Shown: one piece after another, positions 25,843-34,643 of the stretch
How positions within the stretch are numbered: position 1 is the stretch's first letter
Layout: each line of letters opens with the position of its first letter
Assembly: GCA_015066445.1 (NCBI GenBank)
Contig: SVOK01000016.1
Coordinates: forward strand, 1 to 44,613
DNA: 44,613 nucleotides
Origin: Oscillospiraceae bacterium
GTDB lineage: Bacteria > Bacillota > Clostridia > Oscillospirales > Acutalibacteraceae
Reading direction: 5' to 3'
The notes under the pieces: generated by a model
The model's database searches: none
The model's input: the letters and a program-made list of their open reading frames with translations, nothing else
Told to the model about the DNA's origin: nothing
Program-made: the position numbers and the translations under genes

Positions 25843-26874
25843 TTAATCCTCCATATCCTTTTGTGCTTCGGTCATAATTTCGGTCATTCTTTTTGATATA
25901 TAATGAACGCAGGGCATTATCTGCTCATAAGACATTCTATTCGGGCCTATAACGCCTACATAACCTTTATATTTATCACTGCCACTGAATTTTGCGGCTA
26001 TTACCGTTTCGCCTGCAAGCTCGCTGTAAACTGTATCTGCTCCAAAAACAGCTCCAACATTATCTCCAATACCCTCGAGTATTGAAATTATTGGGTCCCG
26101 CCTTTTAATAAGAGAGGTTATCCTTCTGGCAGTGTTTTCGTCTCCGCAGATATTGTAAAGAGCGTTTTCGCCTCTGAGCGTTACATCAGTATTTTCAATT
26201 TCCGAAACAGTTTCAAAAACAGCGGTAAGCAAAGGCATAAGCTCTAATATATATATACCGCATTCTGCTATAATGCTCTGAAAATAAGCCTTATTGAGCT
26301 CGGCTATTGTTTTGCCCTTTATACGTTTTTCAATAAGCTCCTCAAAGCAATTTTTACTTTCATCTGTAAAACCGCCGTGACGGAAAATTCGATTTCGGGT
26401 TCTGCCGTCATCAGTGATTACAAGAAGCATAACCGAAGACCGTCCTATAGGCAAAAGCTCTATTCTCTTGATTTTCGGCTGTCGCTCTGTAATGAGACAG
26501 GCTATTGCAGGAAGTCCCGTAAGCTTTGAAAGTAGCTGCGCCACCGTATTGGGTATTCCCTCGGGCTCACAGTTAAGCGACTCTAACGCCTCATCTATAG
26601 CTTTCTTTTCACTTTCAGGGATTTCTGCTTTGTTCATAAGAGAGTTTACATAGAGGCTGTATCCCCGACTTGTTGGCACACGGCCTGCCGATGTGTGCGG
26701 CTGATGTAAAAGCCCCAATTCACAAAGCTCGCTCATTTCGTTTCTGAGTGTTGCAGAGGAGGGCGCATTTTCGAGCAATGCCACAAGATTTTTTGAACCG
26801 ATAGGCTCGCCGTTTTCAATATAAGCTTTGATAACAGCTTTCAAAACTGCTTGTTTTCTCGGTGTAAGCTCCAT
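25843..26874 (-). CDS. hrcA: Heat-inducible repressor HrcA
   Basis: 343 residues from the ATG at 26874. The winged helix lies at the N-terminus (RKQAVLKAVIKAYIENGEPIGSKNL, SSATLRNEMSELCELGLL, QPHTSAGRVPTSRGY), followed by the GAF-like domain. It binds CIRCE and represses this operon until heat stress draws GroEL away. The longer frame upstream runs over its own ribosome binding site and the CIRCE flank, so this ATG is preferred. Confidence 0.97.
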   Translation of the reverse strand: MELTPRKQAVLKAVIKAYIENGEPIGSKNLVALLENAPSSATLRNEMSELCELGLLHQPHTSAGRVPTSRGYSLYVNSLMNKAEIPESEKKAIDEALESLNCEPEGIPNTVAQLLSKLTGLPAIACLITERQPKIKRIELLPIGRSSVMLLVITDDGRTRNRIFRHGGFTDESKNCFEELIEKRIKGKTIAELNKAYFQSIIAECGIYILELMPLLTAVFETVSEIENTDVTLRGENALYNICGDENTARRITSLIKRRDPIISILEGIGDNVGAVFGADTVYSELAGETVIAAKFSGSDKYKGYVGVIGPNRMSYEQIMPCVHYISKRMTEIMTEAQKDMED

Positions 26875-26897
26875 TCCCTCACTCCCTTTTTTAGGTT

Positions 26898-26924
26898 TTA
26901 GCACTCTAATCGCCTGAGTGCTAA
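26898..26924. promoter_or_regulatory. CIRCE operator
   Basis: Exact TTAGCACTC-N9-GAGTGCTAA, the HrcA-binding inverted repeat, located between the promoter and hrcA. Confidence 0.98.
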
Positions 26925-26932
26925 CAGTTATT

Positions 26933-26960
26933 ATTATATGCAGCTTTTTCCATTTGTCAA
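26933..26960 (-). promoter_or_regulatory. Promoter of hrcA-grpE-dnaK-dnaJ
   Basis: TTGACA, 16-nt spacer, TATAAT on the minus strand, immediately upstream of CIRCE, so HrcA would block transcription start. Confidence 0.92.
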
Positions 26961-27049
26961 TAGTTTTTCAAAATTTTCTTTGACTTTCCCTGACCTTTTA
27001 CATTTTGTTCATATTTCACAGCATCAAAATTGCTGTTTATATAAATAAA

Positions 27050-27075
27050 AAACAGAGCAGTAACGTGCTCTGTTT
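27050..27075 (-). terminator. Terminator overlapping the trmO stop
   Basis: Stem AAACAGAGCA / TGCTCTGTTT on the minus strand followed by a T-rich tract; the stem includes the last bases of trmO. Confidence 0.8.
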
Positions 27076-27763
27076 AAACTCTTTCCACAGATAAAACTGT
27101 GAGTATTTTATTATCCACAATAAATTTTATATTATATCCTGCATATTCGAAGCTGTAAACCCTCTCCCCATCCGCCTTATAACCGGGTCTTGGGTCGCTT
27201 GCAAGAATTTCGTTTAAAGCAATTGCGGTATCAGGCGGCAGCTTTTCCTTCGTATTCTCATTCCATTCCACCTCTAACGAATTCTCAAAAACAGCTTCGG
27301 AAAATCCGCCCGAAGCATCAGGGTGAGAATCTGTATAAGCTATATAAGGCTTTATATCATAAATAGGTGTTCCGTCCATAAGGTCGGCTCCCGAAACCTC
27401 AATTACAGCTCCGTTTTTTCCATCATCATAAATTCTTTCTATCTTAACAGAGGAAAGACCTATAGGATTAGGTCTGAAAGGTGAACGGGTTGCAAAAACG
27501 CCTATCCGCTTATTGCCGCCAAGACGAGGTGGGCGAACGGTGGGCGACCAGCTTTCACAAACCGACTCCGAGAACTTCCATAAAAGCCACAAATGAGAAA
27601 AATCCTCTAACCCTCTGAGCGCCTCTTTATTTCTGTACTCGGGCTCAAAAACCACTTTAGCTTTAAGTGTGCTTATAAGTCCGCTCTGTCTCGGTATTCC
27701 GAATTTTGTAGGAAAATCTGTTCTTATTTTAGCAATTATTTTAAATTCAGTATTATCTTTCAT
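27074..27763 (-). CDS. trmO: tRNA (N6-threonylcarbamoyladenosine37-N6)-methyltransferase TrmO
   Basis: 229 residues. Family motifs are IPRQSGLI, EDFSHLWLLWKF, RPPRLGGNKRIGVFATRSPFRPNPIGLS and the later DLMDGTPIYDIKPYIAY, all diagnostic of the TrmO/TsaA (VirR-like) beta-barrel methyltransferases. It methylates t6A37 in tRNA. It starts 2 nt beyond the end of the upstream membrane-protein gene, so the two are probably cotranscribed. Confidence 0.93.
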   Translation of the reverse strand: MKDNTEFKIIAKIRTDFPTKFGIPRQSGLISTLKAKVVFEPEYRNKEALRGLEDFSHLWLLWKFSESVCESWSPTVRPPRLGGNKRIGVFATRSPFRPNPIGLSSVKIERIYDDGKNGAVIEVSGADLMDGTPIYDIKPYIAYTDSHPDASGGFSEAVFENSLEVEWNENTKEKLPPDTAIALNEILASDPRPGYKADGERVYSFEYAGYNIKFIVDNKILTVLSVERV

Positions 27764-27765
27764 AC

Positions 27766-28542
27766 TTATTTATTTTCTGGCTTTGCTACTTCTTTCTTGC
27801 CCGATACCCTTTTAGCTTTAGCTGTCTTTTTCTCTACTTTTTCTATAGGCTCATTTTTTTCGGGCACATAATTCTTTAAATATTCTTCCCATTCGCTGTC
27901 ATTCACAGTATTGCCCTCTGGCAGTGACTCACAATATTTCTTAAAGAGATTTTCCGTAACCTTTTTATAGCTGCTTTTTAGCTTGAAATCTGCCCTTACA
28001 GCTATAACGGTCATACAAAGTATACATAAAATAATTATAGCAAGCGGTAATAAATGACACCAATAATATTTCGCATTAATGCCAACCATACCGTTGGAAT
28101 CGGTTAAAATGTTTTTAAAATAGAATATGGCATATACAGCAGGTGCTATACAAGCCACTCCACCGGCGATATATAATTTAAATTTGTTGAGCACCGCACC
28201 TGCAATAATCAAAACCGTAACTGCAGAGCAATTAATAATAATGCCCATATCTTGTTTCATACGTTCGCTTTTAAGTTGTGCGGCGTCCTTACCATCAAGT
28301 TCCCACACTTCATATAAAGTATAACTCTTTCCGTCTCTCACATATTCGCTGTGGTCAATTTCATAAGCATCCATTCCAAAGCCTATTATAAGTATCAGAT
28401 TAACTCCAACTGTGAAAATAATAGCAAGAACAAGGAAAAATTTTAATACCTTATATGGCATATCCGAGGTATCCATATAATGTATACCTGCCTTTTCCTC
28501 AACCTGTCTCACACGCGCTAAAACACCATCATACATCTTCAT
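27766..28542 (-). CDS. Four-helix membrane protein, function unknown
   Basis: 258 residues. Hydrophobic segments lie near residues 33-53, 100-118, 122-142 and 165-187. A ~45-residue polar segment separates the first and second helices. The C-terminal ~70 residues are charged and end in a Lys-rich tail (EKKTAKAKRVSGKKEV), presumably cytoplasmic. A conserved-looking YKKVTENLFKKYCESLPEG segment is seen before the tail. No family recognised. It is first in a unit with trmO and is divergent from trmL. Confidence 0.75.
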   Translation of the reverse strand: MKMYDGVLARVRQVEEKAGIHYMDTSDMPYKVLKFFLVLAIIFTVGVNLILIIGFGMDAYEIDHSEYVRDGKSYTLYEVWELDGKDAAQLKSERMKQDMGIIINCSAVTVLIIAGAVLNKFKLYIAGGVACIAPAVYAIFYFKNILTDSNGMVGINAKYYWCHLLPLAIIILCILCMTVIAVRADFKLKSSYKKVTENLFKKYCESLPEGNTVNDSEWEEYLKNYVPEKNEPIEKVEKKTAKAKRVSGKKEVAKPENK

Positions 28543-28594
28543 ATTTTAAATCTCCTAAAATTAATTAAATCTATTATATAACTAAAATCATTTC

Positions 28595-28622
28595 TTGACA
28601 AGTGTTTTTCAAACTATATAAT
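28595..28622 (+). promoter_or_regulatory. Promoter of trmL
   Basis: TTGACA, 16-nt spacer, TATAAT on the plus strand, about 18 nt before the start codon; the short leader leaves little room for other control. Confidence 0.88.
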
Positions 28623-28639
28623 GATTATTGGTGATAAAA

Positions 28640-29143
28640 ATGGAAATTAATATAGTAATGGTTGAGCCTGAAATTCCCCAGAACACAGGAAACGTTGCCC
28701 GCACCTGCGCTGCAACAGGAGCAAGACTTCATCTCGTTGGACCGATGGGCTTTAATATTGATGATAAAAAGCTTAAAAGGGCAGGCCTTGATTACTGGCA
28801 ATATCTTGACATAACATATTATAAAAATATTGACGAATTTTTCGAGAAAAACGAGGGTGAATTTTTCTACTACACAACAAAAGCTCAGCACACCCATTCG
28901 GATATTGAATATCCCGATAAATGCTATCTCTTATTTGGTAAAGAAACTAAAGGTTTGCCTGAAGAATTACTGCTTAAAAATCCCGACAGGTGCGTAAGAA
29001 TTCCCATGCAGGGAGAAATCCGCAGCCTTAATCTTTCAAACTCGGTTGCGATAGCTGTTTATGAGACTTTAAGACAATGGGATTACCCCAAACTTCAAAA
29101 TTTCAGTCAATTGCATAATTACCGCTGGGAAGACAGCGAATAA
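28640..29143 (+). CDS. trmL: tRNA (cytidine/uridine(34)-2'-O)-methyltransferase TrmL
   Basis: 167 residues from the ATG at 28640 (GGTGATAAAA upstream). SPOUT-fold motifs: PEIPQNTGNVARTCAATGA near the N-terminus, then LLFGKETKGLPEELL and IPMQGEIRSLNLSNSVAIAVYE, which form the trefoil knot and bind SAM. It methylates the wobble ribose of certain leucine tRNAs. Monocistronic by context. Confidence 0.95.
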   Translation: MEINIVMVEPEIPQNTGNVARTCAATGARLHLVGPMGFNIDDKKLKRAGLDYWQYLDITYYKNIDEFFEKNEGEFFYYTTKAQHTHSDIEYPDKCYLLFGKETKGLPEELLLKNPDRCVRIPMQGEIRSLNLSNSVAIAVYETLRQWDYPKLQNFSQLHNYRWEDSE

Positions 29144-29169
29144 TTCTACATAGAATTTTAAAAAAGTTG

Positions 29170-29197
29170 TTGAAAAACGATAAAAATGTGGTAAAAT
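29170..29197 (+). promoter_or_regulatory. Promoter of pgk-tpiA-gpmI
   Basis: TTGAAA, 16-nt spacer, TAAAAT on the plus strand, followed by a leader of about 55 nt. Confidence 0.65.
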
Positions 29198-29257
29198 AAA
29201 TAATGGTAAATTTTTAACAATACTTTTAAAGTATATTTTTTGAAAGGAAGTATTCTA

Positions 29258-30469
29258 ATGAACGCTCTTAACAAAAAGACAGTTGACGACATTAACGTAA
29301 AAGGCCAGAAGGTTCTTGTTCGTTGTGACTTCAACGTACCGCTCAAAAACGGTGTTATTACTGATGAAAACCGTATCAATGCAGCTCTCCCCACAATTAA
29401 GAAGTTAATTGCTGACGGCGGCAAGGTTATCCTCTGCTCTCACCTCGGTAAACCCAAGGGTGAACCCAAGCCCGAGCTTTCTTTGGCTCCTGTAGCTAAG
29501 GCTCTTTCTGAGAAGCTTGGCAAGGAAGTTGTTTTCGCTGCTGACGATAACGTTGTTGGTGAAAATGCAAAGGCTGCAGTTGCAGCTATGAATGACGGTG
29601 ATGTTGTATTACTTCAGAACACCCGTTACCGTGCAGAAGAAACCAAGAACGGTGAGGCTTTCTCTGCAGAGCTTGGTTCTTTAGCTGATATATTTGTAAA
29701 CGATGCTTTCGGTACCGCTCACAGAGCACACTGCTCAACCGTTGGTGTTGTATCACACGTTAAAGAAGCTGTTGCCGGTTACCTTATCGGTAAAGAGCTT
29801 AAGTATTTAGGAAACGCTGTTGAAGATCCTGTTCGTCCCTTTGTTTGCATCTTAGGTGGCGCTAAGGTTGACAGTAAGCTTCCTGTTATCGAAAATCTTC
29901 TTACCAAGGCTGATACTCTTATCATCGGCGGCGGTATGGCTTATACCTTCTTAGCTTCTAAGGGCTACAGCGTTGGTAAATCTCTTATTGATGAAACCAA
30001 GATTGACTACTGCCGTGATATGATGGCTAAGGCTGAGGAAAAGGGCGTTAAAATCCTTCTTCCTGTTGACTGTGCAGTTGTTGACAGCTTCCCCGATCCC
30101 ATTGATGCTCCTGTTGACATTGAAATCGTTGCTGCTGATGCTATCCCTGCTGACAAGGAAAGTCTTGACATCGGTACAAAGACTGCAGAGCTTTATGCGG
30201 CTGAGGTTAAGAACGCTAAGACCGTTGTTTGGAACGGACCTATGGGCGTATTTGAGAACCCCACCCTCGCAGCAGGCACATTAGCTGTAGCTAAGGCTCT
30301 TGCTGAGACTGACGCTGTTACAGTTATCGGCGGTGGCGACTCTGCCGCAGCTGTAAACAACTTAGGCTTCGGTGACAAGATGACCCACATTTCTACCGGC
30401 GGCGGCGCTTCTCTCGAATTCTTAGAGGGCAAGGAGCTTCCCGGTATTGCAGCTCTTAACGATAAGTAA
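29258..30469 (+). CDS. pgk: Phosphoglycerate kinase
   Basis: 403 residues from the ATG at 29258 (GAAAGGAAG upstream). Substrate-binding residues in VRCDFNVPL and SHLGKPKG, the middle [17 protein letters not shown], and the nucleotide-binding [11 protein letters not shown] and GGGDSAAAV are present. It makes ATP and 3-phosphoglycerate from 1,3-bisphosphoglycerate. Codon choice is strongly biased, as expected of a highly expressed gene. First gene of a three-gene glycolytic unit. Confidence 0.98.
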   Translation: MNALNKKTVDDINVKGQKVLVRCDFNVPLKNGVITDENRINAALPTIKKLIADGGKVILCSHLGKPKGEPKPELSLAPVAKALSEKLGKEVVFAADDNVVGENAKAAVAAMNDGDVVLLQNTRYRAEETKNGEAFSAELGSLADIFVNDAFGTAHRAHCSTVGVVSHVKEAVAGYLIGKELKYLGNAVEDPVRPFVCILGGAKVDSKLPVIENLLTKADTLIIGGGMAYTFLASKGYSVGKSLIDETKIDYCRDMMAKAEEKGVKILLPVDCAVVDSFPDPIDAPVDIEIVAADAIPADKESLDIGTKTAELYAAEVKNAKTVVWNGPMGVFENPTLAAGTLAVAKALAETDAVTVIGGGDSAAAVNNLGFGDKMTHISTGGGASLEFLEGKELPGIAALNDK

Positions 30470-30562
30470 TTAGTTCGATTTTTGCGGGACGGCGCTTTTC
30501 TCACAGATTAGCTCCGCCCTGCATTTGTGTATTAACAGATTAAAATTAAAGGAGAAATAAAA

Positions 30563-31330
30563 ATGAATAAAGCTACACGTGCTGCTGTTATAGCAGGCAA
30601 CTGGAAAATGAATAAAACCCCCGCAGAGACTACCGCTCTTATAAACGAAATGAAGCCCTTAGTTGCAGGTGCTGACTGCAAGGTTGTTCTTTGCGTACCT
30701 TATGTTGATATCCCTGCCGCTGTTGCAGCTGCAGAAGGCAGTAACATTGAAATCGGCGCTGAAAACGTTCACTTCAAAGAGTCCGGCGCTTACACAGGCG
30801 AAATTTCCGCTCAGATGTTAGTTGAAAGCGGTGTTAAATATGTAGTTATCGGTCACAGTGAGAGACGTCAGTATTTTGGTGAGACTGACCAGACTGTTAA
30901 CCTCCGCACACTTGCCGCTGTTAATGCAGGTCTTACCGCTATTGTTTGCGTTGGTGAGACTTTAGAGCAGAGAGAGTTAGGTTACACCGAGACTTTACTT
31001 AAGTATCAGACCAAAATGGCTCTTACCAATGTTACAAAAGAGCAGTTAAAGAATATTATCGTAGCTTATGAGCCTGTTTGGGCTATCGGCACAGGCGTTA
31101 CTGCTACTGCTGAGCAGGCTGACGAGGGTAACGGCTATGTTCGTGCTGCTATTGCTGAGGCTTACGGCGCAGATGTTGCTGAAACTGTTACCATTCAGTA
31201 CGGCGGCTCTATGAACGCTAAGAATGCAGACGAGTTAGTTGCTAAGGTTAATGTTGACGGCGGTCTTATCGGCGGTGCTTCCTTAAAGGCAGAAGATTTC
31301 TCAGTAATAGTAAAGGCTGCAAGCAAGTAA
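30563..31330 (+). CDS. tpiA: Triosephosphate isomerase
   Basis: 255 residues with all active-site parts: Asn and Lys in GNWKMN, His in IGHSERR, Glu in AYEPVWAIGTG, and the phosphate-gripping loop IQYGGSMNAKN / GLIGGASL. AAAGGAGA precedes the ATG. A 93-nt spacer after pgk contains a GC-rich imperfect stem but no gene. It interconverts DHAP and glyceraldehyde 3-phosphate. Confidence 0.98.
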   Translation: MNKATRAAVIAGNWKMNKTPAETTALINEMKPLVAGADCKVVLCVPYVDIPAAVAAAEGSNIEIGAENVHFKESGAYTGEISAQMLVESGVKYVVIGHSERRQYFGETDQTVNLRTLAAVNAGLTAIVCVGETLEQRELGYTETLLKYQTKMALTNVTKEQLKNIIVAYEPVWAIGTGVTATAEQADEGNGYVRAAIAEAYGADVAETVTIQYGGSMNAKNADELVAKVNVDGGLIGGASLKAEDFSVIVKAASK

Positions 31331-31342
31331 TTTATACTCATT

Positions 31343-31371
31343 TGTAGGGGAGGGTCTCTGCACCCTCCCGC
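31343..31371. repeat. Short palindromic intergenic repeat between tpiA and gpmI
   Basis: TTGTAGGGGAGGGTCTCTGCACCCTCCCGC; stem GGAGGGT / ACCCTCC. Same family as those at 15951, 23348 and 32986. Confidence 0.7.
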
Positions 31372-31397
31372 AATTATTTTAATTTAGGAGTTTCAAG

Positions 31398-32930
31398 ATG
31401 AAAAAACCTATAGTTTTAACTATTATGGACGGTTTCGGTTTTAACAGCGAAAAGAACGGCAACGCTATTGAAGCCGCCAGCACTCCCCGTCTTGATAAAA
31501 TTTTCAAGGAGTGCCCCACAACCGAAATCGGTGCTTCGGGTATGGACGTTGGTCTTCCTGACGGTCAGATGGGTAACAGTGAGGTTGGCCACACCAATAT
31601 CGGTGCAGGCCGTATTGTTTATCAGGAATTGACCCGAATCACAAAGTCAATTAAAGACGGTGATTTCTTTAACAATACCGCATTTTTAAATGCCGTAGAA
31701 AACTGCAAGAAGAATGACAGCGCACTCCACCTTATGGGTCTTCTTTCCGACGGTGGTGTTCACAGCCATAACGAGCATCTTTATGCACTTGTAGAACTGG
31801 CTAAGAAAAACGGTCTTTCTAAGGTTTATATTCACGCTTTACTTGACGGACGTGATGTCCCCCCCTCAAGTGCAGCTGACTTTATTGACCAGTTAAATGC
31901 AAAGCTCGAAGAAATCGGTTGCGGTAAATTAGCTACTGTTATGGGTAGATTTTACGGTATGGACCGTGACAACCGTTGGGAGCGTGTGGGCAAGGCTTAT
32001 GCTGCTTTAGTTTACGGTGAGGGCGTTCAGGCTACTGATGCCGCTGCAGCTGTAAGAGAGTCTTACACTCAGAAGGACGAGGAAGGCAAATTTATTACCG
32101 ACGAATTCGTTCTTCCTACCGTTATTGCAGGTACCGAAAGAATTAAGACAAATGACAGTGTTATTTTCTTCAACTTCCGCCCTGACAGAGCAAGAGAAAT
32201 TACCCGCACCTTTGTTGATGATGATTTTGCAGGCTTTACACGTGTTGGCGGCAGACAGAAGGTTTATTATGTTTGCTTTACACAGTATGATGCTTCTATG
32301 CCTAACGTTGAGGTAGCTTTCAAGCCACAGACACTTGAAAATACCTTAGGCGAATATCTTGCAAAGAAGAATATGACACAGCTTCGTATCGCTGAGACCG
32401 AGAAGTATGCTCATGTAACATTCTTCTTTAATGGTGGACGTGAGGTTATGTTTGATGGTGAGGACAGAATTCTTGTTAACTCACCTAAGGTTGCAACCTA
32501 TGATTTACAGCCCGAAATGAGCGCAATTGAAGTTTGTGACAAGGTTTGCGAGGCAATTGAAACCGGCAAATATGATGTTGTTATCCTTAACTTTGCAAAC
32601 TGCGATATGGTAGGTCATACAGGCTTCTTTGATGCTGCTGTTAAGGCGGTTGAAACTGTTGACACCTGCGTTGGCAGAGTTGCAGATTCAACCCTAAAAA
32701 TGGGCGGTGTGATGCTTCTTACTGCTGACCACGGTAATGCTGACCGTATGCTTGATACCGACGGTTCACCCTTTACCGCTCACACCACTAATCCCGTTCC
32801 ATTCACAGTAATCGGTAAAGAATGTTCTCTCCGTGAGGGCGGTAAGCTTTGCGACATTTCACCTACAATAATTAAGTTGTTAGGTCTTGACCAGCCCGCC
32901 GAAATGACCGGTGAGTCAATAATTCTTTAA
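31398..32930 (+). CDS. gpmI: 2,3-bisphosphoglycerate-independent phosphoglycerate mutase
   Basis: 510 residues, the normal length. The alkaline-phosphatase-like metal site is visible: D in IMDGFGF, the phosphorylated Ser in MGNSEVGHTNIGAG, HALLDGRD, FNFRPDRAREI, LTADHGNAD and FTAHTTNPVPF. It converts 3- to 2-phosphoglycerate using two Mn ions. AGGAG lies upstream. Last gene of pgk-tpiA-gpmI; enolase is not in the window. Confidence 0.98.
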   Translation: MKKPIVLTIMDGFGFNSEKNGNAIEAASTPRLDKIFKECPTTEIGASGMDVGLPDGQMGNSEVGHTNIGAGRIVYQELTRITKSIKDGDFFNNTAFLNAVENCKKNDSALHLMGLLSDGGVHSHNEHLYALVELAKKNGLSKVYIHALLDGRDVPPSSAADFIDQLNAKLEEIGCGKLATVMGRFYGMDRDNRWERVGKAYAALVYGEGVQATDAAAAVRESYTQKDEEGKFITDEFVLPTVIAGTERIKTNDSVIFFNFRPDRAREITRTFVDDDFAGFTRVGGRQKVYYVCFTQYDASMPNVEVAFKPQTLENTLGEYLAKKNMTQLRIAETEKYAHVTFFFNGGREVMFDGEDRILVNSPKVATYDLQPEMSAIEVCDKVCEAIETGKYDVVILNFANCDMVGHTGFFDAAVKAVETVDTCVGRVADSTLKMGGVMLLTADHGNADRMLDTDGSPFTAHTTNPVPFTVIGKECSLREGGKLCDISPTIIKLLGLDQPAEMTGESIIL

Positions 32931-32985
32931 TATATACTATATATTTATATTAACAAGTCATAAAAAAATTAATGTTTAAAGAATA

Positions 32986-33060
32986 TTGTAGGGGCAGGTC
33001 TCTGTGCCTGCCCGCTAATTATTGATTTTTGTGGGAGGGCATTGAAACCCTCCCCTGCAA
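32986..33060. repeat. Double-hairpin palindromic repeat downstream of gpmI
   Basis: Left hairpin GGGGCAGG...CCTGCCC and right hairpin GGGAGGG...CCCTCCC, bounded by TTGTAGGGG and CCCCTGCAA. Same architecture as 23348-23422. The rest of 32931-33111 shows nothing further that I can support. Confidence 0.72.
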
Positions 33061-33111
33061 ATTTAATTCAATTCGCACAGATAAACGTTAATTTATAAAA
33101 TAGTATAAACT

Positions 33112-33154
33112 AAAAAAGTAAGCACCAACCATAAAGGTCAGTGCTTACTTTTTT
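33112..33154. terminator. Bidirectional terminator next to attL
   Basis: Ten-bp stem AAGTAAGCAC / GTGCTTACTT with flanking A and T runs. Before integration it would have terminated the tRNA-Gly gene from the other side; it also ends the gpmI unit. Confidence 0.85.
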
Positions 33155-33179
33155 TTGGAGCGGGTGATGGGAATCGAAC
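33152..33179. other. attL: 28-bp direct repeat, partial tRNA-Gly 3' end
   Basis: Identical to 44544-44571. It contains the T-arm 3' half, acceptor stem and CCA of tRNA-Gly in reverse complement, then diverges at 33180. It is not a functional tRNA. Confidence 0.95.
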
Positions 33180-33287
33180 GCATAATAACCCAATTATATA
33201 GTATATATAAAATATTAACAGGCGTTAATATCGTTTGACACCTGTTAGGTCTAATTATTGAAATTTGTGTTTTGAAACTGCATTTTT

Positions 33288-33303
33288 GCTCCAATTTTGC
33301 TCC
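33288..33303. repeat. Paired GCTCC repeats near attL (possible integrase arm sites)
   Basis: Two GCTCCAA copies 11 nt apart. A matching pair with the same 11-nt offset lies near the other end at 44345-44360. Upstream (33219-33247) is an inverted pair AACAGG / CCTGTT. Integrase binding is inferred from position. Confidence 0.4.
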
Positions 33304-33359
33304 AAAATTTCAAAATAAAGATTATATTTAAGGAAAAACCGTACTTGCTATTCTAATGT

Positions 33360-34538
33360 TTATCCTGTATTACGTATATTTTCAATAGTTTCATCCAATT
33401 TCATAGCCGCATTTTTCTGTGCCGACTCGTATGTATGGCTATAAATTTGGAGTGTTAGGGCAACATCACTATGTCCTAAGTTATGCTGTACGGTCTTTGG
33501 GTTCTCTCCTTGCTCTATTAGTACAGAAGCGTATGTATGCCTAAGACCATGAAATTTAAGATAGCGTATTTTATCGCTGTGCCTTTCAAGAAATCTAACA
33601 TAACAATTAGTAACTCCTTGTGGTGTGTATGGCTCGCCCGTTTCCTTAACAAGCACATAATCACTATCAACAAAATTTTTTCCGTATTTCATCTTATTAA
33701 GCATATATTGATTGTGGTATTTTTTGAGTATATTAACGAGCCTTTGCGGTATGTATATCTTCCTTGTACCCGAATGTGTTTTAGGTGCTTTAATTGTTGT
33801 TTCTTTGTTTACCCTTATTCTGTTTTCAACAATATTGATATAGCCTTCTTCAAGATTTACATTGCACCATTTTAAACCGCACATCTCACCTCTGCGAACA
33901 CCCGACAACAAGGCTAAATTCATTATTAACTCTATATTCGGGTTATCGTCCTTTTCTGCAAGTTCTAACAATAAGTAAAATTCTTCAAGATTATAGGCTT
34001 CAACAGGCTTTCTTTGGTTTTTTGGCAATACTAATTTGCCCAACATTGGATTGGCTTCACGCTGTATCAAATGTTCTGTTACTGCTAAATCGAATAATAC
34101 ATTAAGCATTAACACATAATTTCTCACGCTCTTTGGCGATACCTTTGATGATAATAGGTTAATATAGTCCTGAATGTTACGGGTTTTTATGTTCCTGACT
34201 TGGCTTTTACCAAAATAATTAAGGATTCCGTGCGGTTTACTATTATAATAAACCGCTTTATAACCGTTCAGCGTTGAGGGTGAGAGGAACTCTGTGTAGG
34301 TTTTGAAATATATGTTACCGAGTGCTTCAAAGGTGATTTTAGGATTGTTTTCAAGGGATAACCCTCTTACTGCTTCAAGTTCCTTTTGAGCAACAAATTC
34401 TTTAACTGTTTTTAGCGGTGTACCGACAGGGAATGTCTTTGATGTGCGGTGGCGAGTACCATCCACAAATTTTGGCAAATCGTATATAGCCTTCCAATGC
34501 TCACCCTTGCCGTTCTTAACTTTAATTATGCTTGACAT
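33360..34538 (-). CDS. int: Tyrosine recombinase (element integrase)
   Basis: 392 residues: an N-terminal arm-type DNA-binding domain (~1-60), a SAM-like core-binding domain (~65-170) and a catalytic domain (~180-385). Catalytic residues are R215 (GVRRGE), K253 in APKTH, H330 and R333 (HGLRH), H356 (LGHSD) and Y366 (QIYSHTY), so it looks active. AAAGGAG precedes the ATG. Its position 180 bp from attL and its orientation toward attL are typical of tRNA-targeting elements. No excisionase was recognised. Confidence 0.96.
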   Translation of the reverse strand: MSSIIKVKNGKGEHWKAIYDLPKFVDGTRHRTSKTFPVGTPLKTVKEFVAQKELEAVRGLSLENNPKITFEALGNIYFKTYTEFLSPSTLNGYKAVYYNSKPHGILNYFGKSQVRNIKTRNIQDYINLLSSKVSPKSVRNYVLMLNVLFDLAVTEHLIQREANPMLGKLVLPKNQRKPVEAYNLEEFYLLLELAEKDDNPNIELIMNLALLSGVRRGEMCGLKWCNVNLEEGYINIVENRIRVNKETTIKAPKTHSGTRKIYIPQRLVNILKKYHNQYMLNKMKYGKNFVDSDYVLVKETGEPYTPQGVTNCYVRFLERHSDKIRYLKFHGLRHTYASVLIEQGENPKTVQHNLGHSDVALTLQIYSHTYESAQKNAAMKLDETIENIRNTG

Positions 34539-34605
34539 TGTAAAAATGCTCCTTTCGTTTTATTCTAAAATATAATATAAATTTGTATTTTGTGTTGTTT
34601 CATTT

Positions 34606-34636
34606 GAGCGGAGAGATTTGTGCAGACTCTCCGCTC
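34606..34636 (-). terminator. Hairpin after the 240-aa gene
   Basis: Nine-bp stem GAGCGGAGA / TCTCCGCTC just past the stop of the upstream gene; the U-tract is weak, so some read-through into int is likely. Confidence 0.55.
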
Positions 34637-34643
34637 ATTTGTA

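Noticed and set aside
33152-33179. Possible second tRNA-Gly gene next to gpmI
   Set aside because: Only the 3' tRNA segment is present; anticodon and D arms are missing. It is the attL copy of the integration site.
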